Part shown: positions 12,192 to 22,881 of the stretch, one piece after another
Position numbering within the stretch: the first letter of the stretch is position 1
Layout: each line of letters begins with the position of its first letter
Assembly: GCA_025201705.1 (NCBI GenBank)
Contig: MU616611.1
Location: 1-64,000 of the forward strand
From: Dissophora ornata
Lineage: Eukaryota; Mortierellomycota; Mortierellomycetes; Mortierellales; Mortierellaceae
Direction: 5' to 3'
DNA: 64,000 nucleotides
The notes under the pieces: generated by a model
The model's input: only the letters and a program-made list of their open reading frames with translations
Told to the model about the DNA's origin: nothing
The model's database searches: none
Program-made: the position numbers and the translations under genes

Positions 12192-14994
12192 TTACTGAAC
12201 AATGACCTGGAATCTATCTGTTCCAGTCGCGTTATTTCCCGTGACTTCTCCATCATCCCGACGCGACGTGTTGACAGTCTGAAAGCGGCTGCTGGCATGG
12301 GTGCTACGCTCATTTACCACTGGCTTATCGATATCGTGTTTGCAAAGTGGACTAATCACATCATCCAAGGACAGCATATAGCTGTTAGTAAAACGCAGAC
12401 AGAACAACAGTACAACATAGCTTCGTATTTCCTATAGTCTTACCAGCTTTTGTCCGTAAGCAACCATTGGTCTACGCACTCTAGATGGAAATGATGCTGG
12501 CAAGGCAAGAACCTGATCGTCTCGTCTGGTGTATAGTCGCCTAAACAGATCGCACAGGTCGCGTCTTCGGGGTCGCCTCCAAACAAGCCCTCAGTCATGG
12601 GAATTGACCCTAATTTGTCAATCATAGGTTTGGTTGCTGTCCTTGAGAGTCCCGAAGATACTGAGTTGGGGAACACTCGGGTCAACAAGAACGAACTAAA
12701 TGGCTATTTTCCACGTTCAATGCATGATAAATCAAAAGAATGTCAATATCATCAACATGTCGCTTTTGTTCTGCATGAAGCGCTAGGGACTACATGACCA
12801 CCTACCAGGAAGTAGAATCCAATCAAGGACACGTGGAAGACGATGATCTTAAACGAGAGACTGAACACTGGGTCATTTGAGGGCGACTATTATAATAATA
12901 TCATCAGTGAACACAGGTTGTCGTCAGCATATTTCATCTCAATAGCCGGATATAGGTCGGTTTCAATGAAATGAATACAAGACATTCTTCTCTTACACAA
13001 GAAGGATCCCGACTCCTGGAATTCTCCGCTCCCAAGAACCCAGCGCCAAGAGCGGTCCAGATCATAAGCACAAGTAGCAATATCCTGGAGCGCTGATCCA
13101 TAATTGTGATTCGGCTCGTCATACTCTGTCTCTGAAGGATATAACAGGTACACACGATTTGGGATACGAAAAGAAATGCCTGCACCGTAAGCCAACTGAA
13201 CAATTGCTCATCGCAGATCACTCTAAAATTTTCAAAAAGAGAATAGCGTGGTTAATCATTATAAGAATCATGAAGGAGAAACGGTACAGCGAGAGAAAAA
13301 AGGTAGGCTTCACTTACTTTGTAGTGAGGAGGCGCACAATGGTTATGGCGGTGACCGGAATAAGGTACAACATGTGACAAGTGTTTACGATCCTGAAATG
13401 CAAACACAAAATATCAAATGACATATTTCAGGGTTAATGTTGTTGTTGTTTTTTTCGTGAACATCGTGTGAACACCGTTGTTAAACAGATCACTGTAAAT
13501 AAACAAATAAAAACAACCTCGGGTAGCAAGGGGGTGGTGCAATGCACCATGGAGGGTAGGGTCCCCCTTTCCCACCAACTCCCTACAGTACTAGATTTTC
13601 CCGCCCCTTTACCTGATGATAGACCAAGAGGAGGTTGTACTGGCGACACTGAAAAACTGAGGTCGCCGTGAAAAGAGACGAGAGATGAGCGAGTGCGAAA
13701 CCAGTGCCCTTAAAAAGTCGCTTAGACGATGCCATCCATGGCTAGGAGTATTATTGCTGCTGTTGTCACTTCGACCGCCACTCCTTGAACTAGTGCTAGC
13801 AGTAGCAGCACGAGACGGTGATGATGAGGAATACAGTGCTGGACCGGGCGACGCCATAATGATTCCGCTGTGCGTATCAGAAACTTCGAGTTCTGGATCC
13901 CCGTCGCCCCCCTGGAAAAACGTCTGGCCGGACAGAGGTTGCGAAGTGACTAGAGTACTTCCAGTTATGGGAATAATGGTTGTCCGCGGCAAAGAGGCTG
14001 CATCAGCAACAGCAGTGATTGATATTGCCGAAGGCTGTAGCCGCATCGGAGATGAGATCGTATATTGCGGCGTTGGTCCAGATCCGATAGAATATTGCGG
14101 GTATGAATGGTGGTGGGGTTGAGTTAGAGGCTTCATCATCATTGATCCCTCGCCCGTCTCAGTATGCAGAGGGGAGCCAGAGCCATTACTTCCAGCGACA
14201 TCGTATATCATGCCGAATGCAGAGCCCGCTCTCCGTTTTCCGGACCTCGGGCTCGATTCCTCAATTGATAAATTGGTTCCAGAGTGAGTTGATCGTTGAA
14301 ATTGCTGATGGAGCGTGACCAGTCTTCTGCCCGCAGCTGGCGCGCTACTCCCTGGCCCGTGCTGCGAGGTGATGTCTGTTGATCGGCCGGCAAGACCCAC
14401 AGAGGGCACGGGCGACTGGAAGACCACAGTGGAGAGCTCACTATGGGACAGAGACATTTTAGAGGGGGTAGGGGGTCTGGTGGGACATTTGTCGGCTGCA
14501 GTGACTACTGACGCTCTCCTTGAGGGCATGGTCGACATGGAGGTTTGTGGGGTTGACGTCCAAGAAGACGAAGAAGAGGCTGGTTCCCGATGATCCATGG
14601 CTCGAGCTGCAGAGGTGGCGGCTGCACTGTGGGAAAGCTGGTTTTTGCAGGACATGTCCAATGGGAGCGCGCTGTCGACGGGCGTTGTTGTAGAGTCGTT
14701 GTTGTCTTGGTGGCGGTGGTGCTTCCTGGCTGGTGTTGGTGTTGGTGTCTTTGGGGAGAAAAGGGTCTGGTAGTGCTGCGTGGTGGTTACTGTTGTTGGA
14801 AAGACCAGTACGTCGTCGGTCTCGCTCTCACTCCCTAACCCGCAATCACCCTTGCACTTGTCTACATGTGCATTCGCATTCGCATTGGCATTCCCGTTCT
14901 CGCGCTGGTTGTTGCGATTAGGCCCACTACCGCTGGCCGTCGTCTTCGTCCTGTGGTCTGGACTGCTATTTCTCGCGGAATTGGGTGCGGTCAT
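12192..14994 (-). CDS. Four-span membrane RING-H2 ubiquitin ligase
   Basis: Six exons read on the minus strand: 14994-13613, 13392-13318, 13222-12997, 12886-12806, 12703-12444 and 12351-12192. All are GT-AG and in frame, giving 727 residues. The first 460 residues are disordered, rich in Ser/Thr/Pro/His. Next come four hydrophobic helices, one each in exons 2 and 4 and two in exon 3. The C-terminus is a RING-H2 finger: CAIC, then CQHHFHLEC (the two zinc His lie in this stretch), then WLLTDKSCPLCK. The last Cys pair is created only by the splice from 12444 to 12351, which is why I chose that acceptor over an earlier AG. The architecture matches endomembrane E3 ligases of fungi and plants. E2 partner and substrate are unknown. 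The tail after the RING is short and polar. Confidence 0.8.
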
Positions 14995-16117
14995 GGCTAG
15001 GACGCTTTAAAATATTAGAAAAGGACACCGAGTGGGCGAAGCAAGCCGATGGTGGCAACAGACCGAAAAAAGACCAAAAAACACGAAAATGACTGAATGG
15101 GAATAAGAGAGAAAACAGAGAAAGAATTGGCGTTGGAGAAGAAGGAGAGGGCGAGGAGAAGGAGGAGGAGATGGTGGTTGCAAGGGACGGCGGATGTAAA
15201 AGGGGAAGACGAAAAAAATAAAAAATAAAAAAAATAAAGAAATAATGTTGCGCGCAGCCGCTTCGAGATGCGCGGTGGGGGGTAAGTGGGGGCAAGTGGG
15301 AGCACTAAAGCATAGGGAACAGCATTGGGAGGCACTGGGGCGCAATGGGCTGAACTCGGCGTCATGACCACAGTCCTCCGCCTGTCGAGCCATCTCGCAG
15401 GCAAAGAGGTGTTCAGCTGGCCAGGCCATGGCCGTTTGTTTTCTTATTGGCACAGATTGGAACCCATCCATGTCCATCGCGACCCCAACGCAACTGCTGC
15501 GAACTGCAGCGCATGGCGTGGCTTGCGTCGGTGGAGACCACACAGAACACACATGCTACTCACTCTCGGATGAAGATTGTCCCCGACACTCGAATAATTG
15601 CGCGTGCTCACACCGCCATCGTCATGACGCAAAACTATGTACCTCTAGCCCCACACTCCAAATAACCGAAGTTAGACCATGCGACCCACCCCCACGACTC
15701 TTGTATCCTCACTTTGTGTACATTGTACAGCTTAAGAAGAGCCTTTGCATGACGATTATTCGCATGCACATCCATACACGGTTATGGCATTTGTGAAAAT
15801 AGTGTTTTACAGACTCGCCCGTGTCTGTGCGCGATGCCGTGACCAAAGATCGAGGGCTGAACATTGGTATGCGAACTCGCTTGGTATTTTTTGTTGTCGT
15901 TGTCGCGGTCTAGTCTAGTTCTACATGACAAACACCATGTCAAACGGAAATGGGGAAATTGGTTTGCACAAACAGCTTTTTTTTTAATCCAGTTTTTTTT
16001 TTTTTTTTTTTTTTTTTTCTGCGGGTTCCAATGGCCATGCATATTTTCTTGCTCTTCATTTTCCGATGGTTGACTGACTCAGCACGTTCCTACAAATCTT
16101 TGACCCGGACCCACATC
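14995..16117. other. Intergenic region with purine-rich and poly(T) tracts
   Basis: About 1.1 kb between the 5' end of the RING gene and the 3' end of EB1, both on the minus strand. Positions 15080-15240 are GA/A-rich, as expected of a CT-rich 5' leader read on the minus strand. A run of about 28 T interrupts 15991-16018. Open frames here are shadows of low-complexity sequence and I support no gene. Confidence 0.5.
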
Positions 16118-17750
16118 TTAAAAGGTCTCGTCAGGGAAGTTGCCCTCATCCTGAGCTTCCTCGGCAGGAATCTCGAATCCCTCCTATATCGTATTCATTG
16201 TTCGATAGTTAGTGTTAGTGACCCTCATCTTTCTTTCAACGTATTCATGTCACTGTTTATCAAACACCAATCCAATAAATCATTTACCTCCGTGCTGTAA
16301 AGAACTTGGTGGATTTCTTTCACAAGGGCACTCTCCTCTACCTCAGGAGACTTCTCCTGGTCCTGCTGAATCAAGACCTCAATGTCCCTGAGCTTGCCAA
16401 AATAAAAGTCGCGCTCCTTCTCCAGCGCTGCAACCGTATTGCGCTCCTCCTGAAGCTCCTTCTGCAGATTGAGCACAATAGAGTGATCAGGGCTGGCTTT
16501 TCGCAGAGACGTATTGCCGGCTGAAAGCCCTGCGCCACGCCCTGACACGGAGCGGTTTGCTATAGCAGCAAAGGTTCGCAAAAAAAAAGACGGTGGAAAG
16601 TCAGGCTCGTTGTCCTTGATCGCTTATAAGGAATGGCAGCTAATACGAGCATCTTTTTACACTAACCTGCATTGTTGACAGCTCTCCTGGGAGCAGCATT
16701 TGTAGATCTGTTAGCGGCAGCATTGTGATCGCTCGCGCCTCCTCGACGTCCGACAGCATCGTATTGTCCTCCGGGGTAACTGGAGTCCCAAAACTTCTTC
16801 AGCCACTGCAAAAACTCGAGATTGTCCTGCATTTTGCACTTCATCAGTCGTTCCATCGGGACCGTCTGCAGAAAGTGAGCGATAGAGAATTTTTAGAGAT
16901 GTAAAATATGTTATATATATAAATCCATTATTAGATTGATTGATTCAAGTGAGCGAAATACTCTTTTTTTTTTTTTTTTTTTTTTTTTAAAGGTCGAGAG
17001 CATTAACAGAGAGTAATAAAACCGGATTTCTTTGCGCCTTACCTTGTCAACTTTGTGCAGCAAGAAGCTGTTCTGGAGCACCTTGTAGTTGGCGAGGTAC
17101 TCGTACTCATGCTTGGATGCAAACTTGACGCGTGCCATTGGAATGTCACCTAAAATGAAAAAATTGACACGCACACACACTCCATCAGCATCTCCACAAA
17201 TGCTTCAGAGCCAAGCATCGGTTGCACCATCACCTAAATCAAAACGACACAGAACTTGCTTACCATAGATAGAGTCCATAATCTGGGCATATGCGGCACC
17301 TAGCACGGCAGGTCATTCGAGCATACAGCTGTTAGATGACAAAAACTCTTTTTCTTTTTAGTTACTTTTATCCTCCTCTGGAGATCGCGACACAAGACCG
17401 ACAATGGTCGTGAAGCTGTGTGTTGGGTTTGGCACAAAGTTCAAAGTCACGCGTCGATAGGGCTCTTTCGCCAAGCAGCAGCGATGGCAGTAGCATCAAG
17501 GCAGCCGTGGTGGCTACGACGGCGATGTGCCTGTCTGCATCCAGTCATACAGGTGCCATGGTGTATCACTTATTTTTCACTCTGTCTTTTGGTTTCCTCG
17601 CCAGTGAATCTCGGTGTGAAAAAAAAAGAAAAAAAAAGTCAGCGATTCAGGTCGGGTTGATGTACCTGAACCCAGCTGCTCGACCTTGGTATAGCTGATG
17701 CCCAACAGGTCGTTGACCCAGGCAATAAGATCTGCTCTGCTCTCAGACAT
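16118..17750 (-). CDS. Microtubule plus-end tracking protein EB1
   Basis: Six exons: 17750-17666, 17299-17264, 17149-17043, 16865-16667, 16559-16288 and 16183-16118. All are in frame, giving 254 residues, typical for EB1/Bim1/Mal3. The N-terminal ~107 residues are the calponin-homology domain that binds growing microtubules: SESRADLIAWVNDLLG start, the AQIMDSIYGDIPMARVKF core, and the FLQWLKKFWDSSYPGG helix. A basic Ser/Arg linker follows, then the EBH coiled coil beginning near residue 165 with the ALEKERDFYFGKLRDIE signature. The last exon adds an acidic tail ending DETF. That resembles, but is not identical to, the EEY/F end by which animal EB1 binds CAP-Gly partners. Cytoplasmic; recruits other plus-end factors. 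Confidence 0.93.
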
Positions 17751-17943
17751 TGCTTTTGATGTGATGGAGGGATGAATTAGGGGGAAGGAGGAGTGATGAT
17801 GAGATGAAAAGGGTGCGTGTGGTCTACCCAAGAATACTCAAAAACCCTTCAATGTTCATTATTTTATTATTTATTTTTTTTCATTTTGCTTTTGTTGTTG
17901 GACCTGCTCATCTGAGAGCACGCACAGAGAACATGGGAGATGG

Positions 17944-18405
17944 GCATGTGTGACTCCAAGGAGATGATTGCCATGCGTGCACTGTGCAGACAACTCACTT
18001 GCGCGAGAGAAGTGAGTGACCATGGCCGATCAAACGTTGTTACACACGAAAATACGCGTAGGGTCCACAATGCGAGATCTCAGACAGGACAGCCCTTCAG
18101 ACTCGGTGGCAAGAGATTTGCTCACTCACCCACCATGTAGAACGAGCAATTGAACAAAGAGCATATCCATCGCATGGTAAGAGGATACATGTCGACAAGC
18201 AAGCATCCATGCATTCGTTCATTCATTCATTGGAGAACACCAGCGTCGAGCACAACGACAAGGTGTTATGTTAAATTTGGTTTTTTAATGTTCACTAAGA
18301 AAAAAAAGCAAATTAGAAATACATTTTGTTACAAAAGAATGGACCCGACTAAAGAGAGCAAAGTGGGAGACCGAGGCGGCACTTCAGGACAGAGGTAAGA
18401 GGGAC
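17944..18405. repeat. Diverged direct repeat, copy 1
   Basis: About 460 bases resembling, in the same orientation, positions 21159-21533. The best block is 39 identical bases at 18133-18171 versus 21301-21339. A second strong block starts at GTTATGTT around 18266 and runs through ATGGACCCGA. Copy 1 has extra material (for example 18017-18032 and 18178-18206) relative to copy 2. The two copies lie on either side of a transposase remnant and a Myb/SANT-like ORF, so they may be element-internal repeats, flanking copies of another repeat family, or products of segmental duplication. Confidence 0.8.
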
Positions 18406-18964
18406 TATAATAGTTTCAATCAAGATGGCACCCTCTTCTTTCAAATACCTATGCCCATCCTTCACATAACGTGACAAAGCCTCGTAACCCTCGTCCAGTG
18501 TCTTTTTCTGTGCAGAGTTCTTTGACGATAGCACGCGAGATTTGCCAAGGATGATTCCAAAAGATATAATCAACTTTTTTGTTTCTGGGTCCAGCGTCGC
18601 GTAGATATCACTGACACGGATATCGAGATCATTGGTGGTGACGGGTGTAAAACCTCTTTGTGGTATTCGACCTCCTTGATAATCTGGGAGATGGACTCTT
18701 CCCCAGGCATGGCGGTTAGTGTTCGTCATGGTACGATTGCCTTGTGGTTTTGGTGAAGACTTTCAGGTATAGAAATGGTGGAAAAGAGTTGTGAATTGCT
18801 GACTTACGGAGAATTCAAGGTGCTACTAATAAAAGAAACAAATGTTGTGGGGACTGAGAAGAAGGAATCAAGAATCAAAGGGATCGAGGGATCAATAACC
18901 CCCTCTCCTTTCTTGAATGATAATTTGGGGTTGACGGTGCGTCAAATGGCCTATCCCGGAGGAA

Positions 18965-19262
18965 AAGATCGTAGTCAAGAGACACCTGGGAAGAGGCTGC
19001 TTCCCGAACGTCATTGGAGCTGTTGATGGCACGACGATCCCTATATTCAGAGCTCTCTCGTTTATACGGGGTATGTTGGTGCAAGACATGACTCTGCTGC
19101 CTAAAAAGACACACTAAGATTGAACATGTGTTTGGATGGCTCAAGGAGAAATGTCTTCACCTCAACAACAAATGAGCTGACTATTCCTCAGAGAATGACA
19201 TGTGTCGATTCAATCAACAGATCACGGCGTATATCGTATTGTACAGCCTCCTCAAAATAGGG
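18965..19262 (+). pseudogene. Decayed Harbinger-type DDE transposase remnant
   Basis: In one frame, bases around 19000-19050 encode CFPNVIGAVDGTTIPIF, matching the first catalytic Asp block (FPxxIGAxDGTHIPI) of DDE_Tnp_4/PIF-Harbinger transposases. About 50 codons later, after stops, KIEHVFGWLKEK at about 19111-19146 matches the conserved C-terminal helix carrying the catalytic Glu (typically VIENAFGRLK). Between and after them are stop codons, and the region that should carry the second Asp is missing, so the gene cannot make an active enzyme. It runs opposite to the Myb/SANT-like ORF at 19460-21061, an arrangement known for Harbinger elements, which often carry these two proteins as a pair. 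Confidence 0.7.
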
Positions 19263-19459
19263 AAAATTGGAAAAGACTCGGACACCGACGAGGAAGATGC
19301 AAAGACTGACTACGATGCTGACGAAGAAGTGCACTATGAGGATGAGAACAACAGAGTTGGCTAAGGAGCATATGTTGACTATCCTTGATGTCCACTTCTA
19401 TCTACACGCGAGCAGGCAAGACATGATCCAACGAAACACTTGGAAGACAAACGCGCGAT

Positions 19460-21061
19460 TTATTCCTGTCTGCCCTTTCTTTTTCGGGATACTCGCGGGC
19501 GGTTTCTTTGGAGGCGTTTCAGTGGCAGCGCCCGTTGTGCTCGATATCTGGCGAGTATGTTCTCTAGTTTAGCAACCTTGTACTCGAGCTCGCGGTGCTT
19601 GCGATCTAGGTCAGACCGGGATATCTCTTGATCTGACTGCGCTCTCAGTTCCTCTCTCCTCAGACCTATTTCCTTGTCTGCTTGGATTTCTGCCATCCTT
19701 CTTGCATTCGCTGCCTCGATTTCCACCATCCTTCTCTGGTGGTTACGATCGTTCTCTATTTGCTCCATCTCCATTCTCCTTTGTTCCATCTCTAGTCTCT
19801 TCATAAGGAGAGCATTGTCTTGTGCATCTTTGGCCTTCCTCACTTCCAGTTCCTTTTGCCTTGTCTCCAGCTCCCTCCGCCTTGTCTCCTGATCGAGCTC
19901 TACACTAAGACGTGTGATACCGCTGAAATCCTTAATTTCGTCCACCAGCGACTTTTGTTGCGCTTTCTTGGATTTCTTGGGATTCGACGGCAGCTTATCC
20001 TGTTGTTCCTCTTGCTCCTGTTCTTGTTGTTCTTGTTGTTCTTGTTGTTCTTGTTGTTCTTGTCGTTCTTGTTTCTCTTGTTTCTCTTGTTGTTCTTGTT
20101 GCCGGTGCCGTTTCCGCTCCCTCGTTACAAAAGATTGTTGTCGTGGACGCCTCACAAGAGGTTCCTCTTCCTCCTCTTCCACATCTGTCCATTCGCTCAC
20201 TTCGTCATCCTGCACTTGGCCATGCGCATCATCCTTAATGATAGGTGGATCGTCCAAGTTACTGAGAGAGTCGGCGTACTGCGTTGGTGCGTTTCCCCAG
20301 CTTGTACCCCATGCCTCCTCCAGGTCGAAGTAGAACGGGAAAATATCAGTGATGACCTTCATCCAGCCATCCCTGTCCGTACTGCCAAATCCAGGTTCTT
20401 GTCGTTTGTCATCTGCAAGTCTGAAATTCGACTTCATATACGCTAGTTTATTTTTTATCTGTTGCGGGCCAATGTGGGCGTTGGTGAAGCGGTTGTTGAA
20501 ATCCTTTGCAATTCGTCCGTAGATCTCGGTCTTTGGTGTCTGCCGAAGTGTGTTATTCCTTTTGCCTTGGAGTCCGAGGTAGACATCAGGATCCTGGAGC
20601 TGGGTCACCAGCCATGCCATTTCTTTGACAGAAAATGTATGCCTAACTTCTGGGGGGTCCAAAGACGCACTCGATATCTTTTTGTGCTTACCGCTCGCAC
20701 TGCCCAGCTGGGACTCTGGAGGTTTCTGTCGGGTTTCTTCAGTGGGCATGGGTGCGGTAGAGGGTGGGATGACAGGTGTATTCGCGGGCGAAATATAAAA
20801 ACTATGGGTCAGGGGTGATGACTCTAGTTTAGATGGTGTCGGTTGTGTGGATGTCTGGTGCTGTGGCTGGTGCTGTTGACGTTGGTGTTGGTGCTCTCGT
20901 TGTTGCCTTTGTATAAAAGGCTTCTGCCCAAGGGAATTGGGGCCTTGTCGAATAGGGTCGGCAAATATTTTAGGCGCCCCGCTCGATATCGGATGTCCTG
21001 CACGTACTTGTGTAACACCCTCTGTATGCGAATCAGAATCAGGAAGTTCTTCAATCACCAT
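19460..21061 (-). CDS. Transposon-linked Myb/SANT-like DNA-binding protein
   Basis: Intact 533-residue frame, ATG at 21061. The first 140 residues are Gln/His/Pro-rich. Residues ~140-250 look like the Myb/SANT-like domain of transposon accessory proteins: WLVTQLQDPDVYLGLQGKRN, then IYGRIAKDFNNRF, QQIKNKLAYMKSNFR and DRDGWMKVITDIFPFYFDLEEAWG. An acidic stretch and a long Glu-Gln tandem (encoded by 9-base repeats near 20025-20065) lead into a highly charged coiled coil of about 150 residues and a basic C-terminus. In Harbinger elements such a protein helps the transposase enter the nucleus and find the ends. Its partner here is decayed, yet this frame is open over 1.6 kb. It could be recently stranded or kept for host use. 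Confidence 0.75.
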   Translation of the reverse strand: MVIEELPDSDSHTEGVTQVRAGHPISSGAPKIFADPIRQGPNSLGQKPFIQRQQREHQHQRQQHQPQHQTSTQPTPSKLESSPLTHSFYISPANTPVIPPSTAPMPTEETRQKPPESQLGSASGKHKKISSASLDPPEVRHTFSVKEMAWLVTQLQDPDVYLGLQGKRNNTLRQTPKTEIYGRIAKDFNNRFTNAHIGPQQIKNKLAYMKSNFRLADDKRQEPGFGSTDRDGWMKVITDIFPFYFDLEEAWGTSWGNAPTQYADSLSNLDDPPIIKDDAHGQVQDDEVSEWTDVEEEEEEPLVRRPRQQSFVTRERKRHRQQEQQEKQEKQERQEQQEQQEQQEQQEQEQEEQQDKLPSNPKKSKKAQQKSLVDEIKDFSGITRLSVELDQETRRRELETRQKELEVRKAKDAQDNALLMKRLEMEQRRMEMEQIENDRNHQRRMVEIEAANARRMAEIQADKEIGLRREELRAQSDQEISRSDLDRKHRELEYKVAKLENILARYRAQRALPLKRLQRNRPRVSRKRKGRQE

Positions 21062-21158
21062 TATGCTGAGCCAAGAAAGAGGTTCCGTCTGCGAAAGGAT
21101 TCATTGATGGTAAAATGAGATGAATAAAGAACAAATGAGGGGCATGCAAGGAATCCAT

Positions 21159-21533
21159 GCAAGTGTGTGACGCCAAGGATACGATTGCCATGCGTGCACT
21201 GTGCAGACGACTCGCTTGCGCTAGGAGATTGATGGGTAACACACGAAAATACGCGTAGAGTCCACGGTGTGAGATCCCAAGAGATTTGCTCACTCACCCG
21301 CCATGTAGAACGAGCAATTGAACAAAGAGCATATCCATCACATCCATGCACTCGTTCGTTCATTCATTCATTCATTTGGTGTTATGTTGAATTTGGTTTT
21401 TTAATGTTAACTAAGAAAAAAAAGCAAATCAGAAATACAGTTTTGTTACAAGAGAATGGACCCGATTAAAGTGAGAGCAAAATGGGAGACCGAGGCGGCA
21501 CTACAGGCGGATGTGATAGAGGTAAGAAGGACT
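21159..21533. repeat. Diverged direct repeat, copy 2
   Basis: Partner of 17944-18405. It lies directly upstream (5') of the minus-strand Myb/SANT-like ORF. It contains a tetranucleotide run of ATTC units near 21356-21375, also present in shorter form in copy 1 (about 18215-18231). It ends with an ATG-initiated plus-strand frame (21456 onward, MDPIKVRAKW...) running into a GTAAG donor-like site. The equivalent frame in copy 1 is altered by small deletions. No complete protein can be read. Confidence 0.8.
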
Positions 21534-21764
21534 GGACGGAAGGAGAGGATATAAGGAAAGGCGTCAAGAACCCGGTTTGCCCAGCAAACGACAACTGAAC
21601 GAGGAAGCAAAAAAAAGGTGTGAAGAATATTACAAAACAAAACGCAAAGAAAAAAATCATGAACGTCCGGTGGGATTTCGGGGCTCCGATCCTTTTCAGG
21701 TTTTCCTCCTGTCAGCTTTCTCTTCTTTCCTCCATTTTCTTTCCAAGAATGACCTCGACACACT

Positions 21765-22676
21765 TTAGGCCTTGACAGCCTTGGCCTTCTTCTCCTTAGG
21801 GGCAGCAGCCTTCTTCTCCTTGGGTGCAGCAGCCTTCTTGGTCACTGCCTTCTTGACCGCTGCCTTCTTGGCAGCAGGCTTCTTGGACTCGGCCTTCTTA
21901 ACAGCCTTCTTGACAGCGGTAGCCTTCTTTGGTGCAGCCTGTAAAATGTGAAATGATAACAAAGTCAACACATGAACGATTCAATCATATATTTTTATCG
22001 CATGAGGCAGATCATACCTTGGTGTCCTTCTTGGCAACGACCTTCTTAGGGGCGGCCTTCTTGGCAGCGGGCTTAGCGGCCTTCTTGGCAGCAGGCTCCT
22101 TCTTCTCCTTGATCTCCTTCTTCTTGGGCTCCTTCTTGGCGAGCTTGACGGGGCCAGACTTGCCCTTGGGCTGAGTGAAGTCACCAGACTCGACACCACG
22201 CTTGATAGCAGCGTTCAAGTGGACATCGGAGCTGTCGCCGACCTTGTAGTTTCCGCTAATGTACTTCTTCAAGGCCTGGCGGGAGGAGCCGTTGCGCTCC
22301 TTGAGGTGGAGGAGAGCAGCAATGATCATCTCCTATTAAACGAGAATTGTAATGCCAATCAATAAACCATCAGGGTATTACAATAACTTTTCCCCTTTGC
22401 TTTATGCAAATATCGCACTATCCCCGAGTCAGCTAAATTGCAGCAACCATGACGACATGGTTGTGTATATAGTTCCCTGAAGATGTGAAGAACATGTATA
22501 TTATCCTTCTATGTATACTCCTGCATGCTCACCTTGTAGGGAGGGTGCTCGGACTCCTTCTTGGGGGCAGCAACCTTAGCCTTCTTGGTGGCAGCAGCCT
22601 TGACAGGGGCAGCAGTGACGGGGGCAGCAGCGGCGGCGGCGGTGGTGTCGTCCTTCTTAGTGCGAGCGGTGGCCAT
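21765..22676 (-). CDS. Histone H1 (linker histone)
   Basis: Three exons: 22676-22533, 22332-22018 and 21938-21765. They give 210 residues. Residues 1-45 are an Ala/Lys-rich tail. Residues ~45-120 are the winged-helix H15 domain, starting [30 protein letters not shown] and containing [21 protein letters not shown]. The rest is a classic Lys/Ala/Pro tail with repeated AAAPKEKK and PAAKKAA units. It binds nucleosome-linker DNA and compacts chromatin. The introns are typical of filamentous fungal H1 genes, which are polyadenylated and not replication-type. The start ATG is at 22676. Codon use is strongly C-ending, like histone H3 and the phosphate carrier in this window, indicating high expression. 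Confidence 0.95.
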
Positions 22677-22871
22677 TTTAGAAATGTGTATGTGTTGTGA
22701 ATGGGTTGTCCGATGAAGACTTTGAGGCGGATGAGCGATGAGGGTTGGGGGATGGAGAGCGAATGAGCAAAAGTGAGAAGGAGAGAAAAGAGAGAAAAGA
22801 GAGAAAGGAGAAAAGGGAAAAAGAGGAGAGAAGGGGGGAAAGAGATGTTTGGTTATTCAGAGTTGAGGTTC

Positions 22872-22881
22872 NNNNNNNNNN
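22872..22881. other. Assembly gap (10 N)
   Basis: Ten N characters directly followed by a run of A. The true length is unknown; a homopolymer probably broke the assembly. It lies about 200 bases upstream of the histone H1 start codon. Confidence 0.95.

Noticed and set aside
14240..14262. tRNA-like T-loop string (GGCTCGATTCCTC)
   Set aside because: Lies inside the RING gene coding frame and no acceptor stem or anticodon arm surrounds it.
15007..15552. Long minus-strand Ser/Pro/Phe-rich ORFs upstream of the RING gene
   Set aside because: CT-rich leader sequence opens several frames at once; no ATG-initiated domain, no conserved pattern.
18349..18729. 126-residue minus-strand ORF (MTNTNRHAW...) beside the transposase remnant
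   Set aside because: Composition is plausible, but its 3' part runs into repeat copy 1, no domain is recognised, and no splice or start context supports it; more likely transposon-derived noise.
19820..20446. Plus-strand 208-residue Leu/Phe-rich ORF
   Set aside because: Antisense shadow of the Glu/Gln coiled-coil repeats of the Myb/SANT-like protein; looks membrane-like only because GAA/CAG-type codons read as Phe/Leu on the other strand.
21577..21768. Plus-strand frame with a charged stretch (KRQLNEEAKKRCEEYYKTKRKEK)
   Set aside because: Begins without ATG, lies between the repeat and the 3' end of histone H1, and cannot be joined convincingly to the ATG frame in repeat copy 2.
22012..22199. 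Alternative minus-strand frame in histone H1 rich in Arg/Ser/Pro
   Set aside because: Shadow frame of the Lys/Ala-rich H1 tail; the H1 frame has a domain and correct splice sites.
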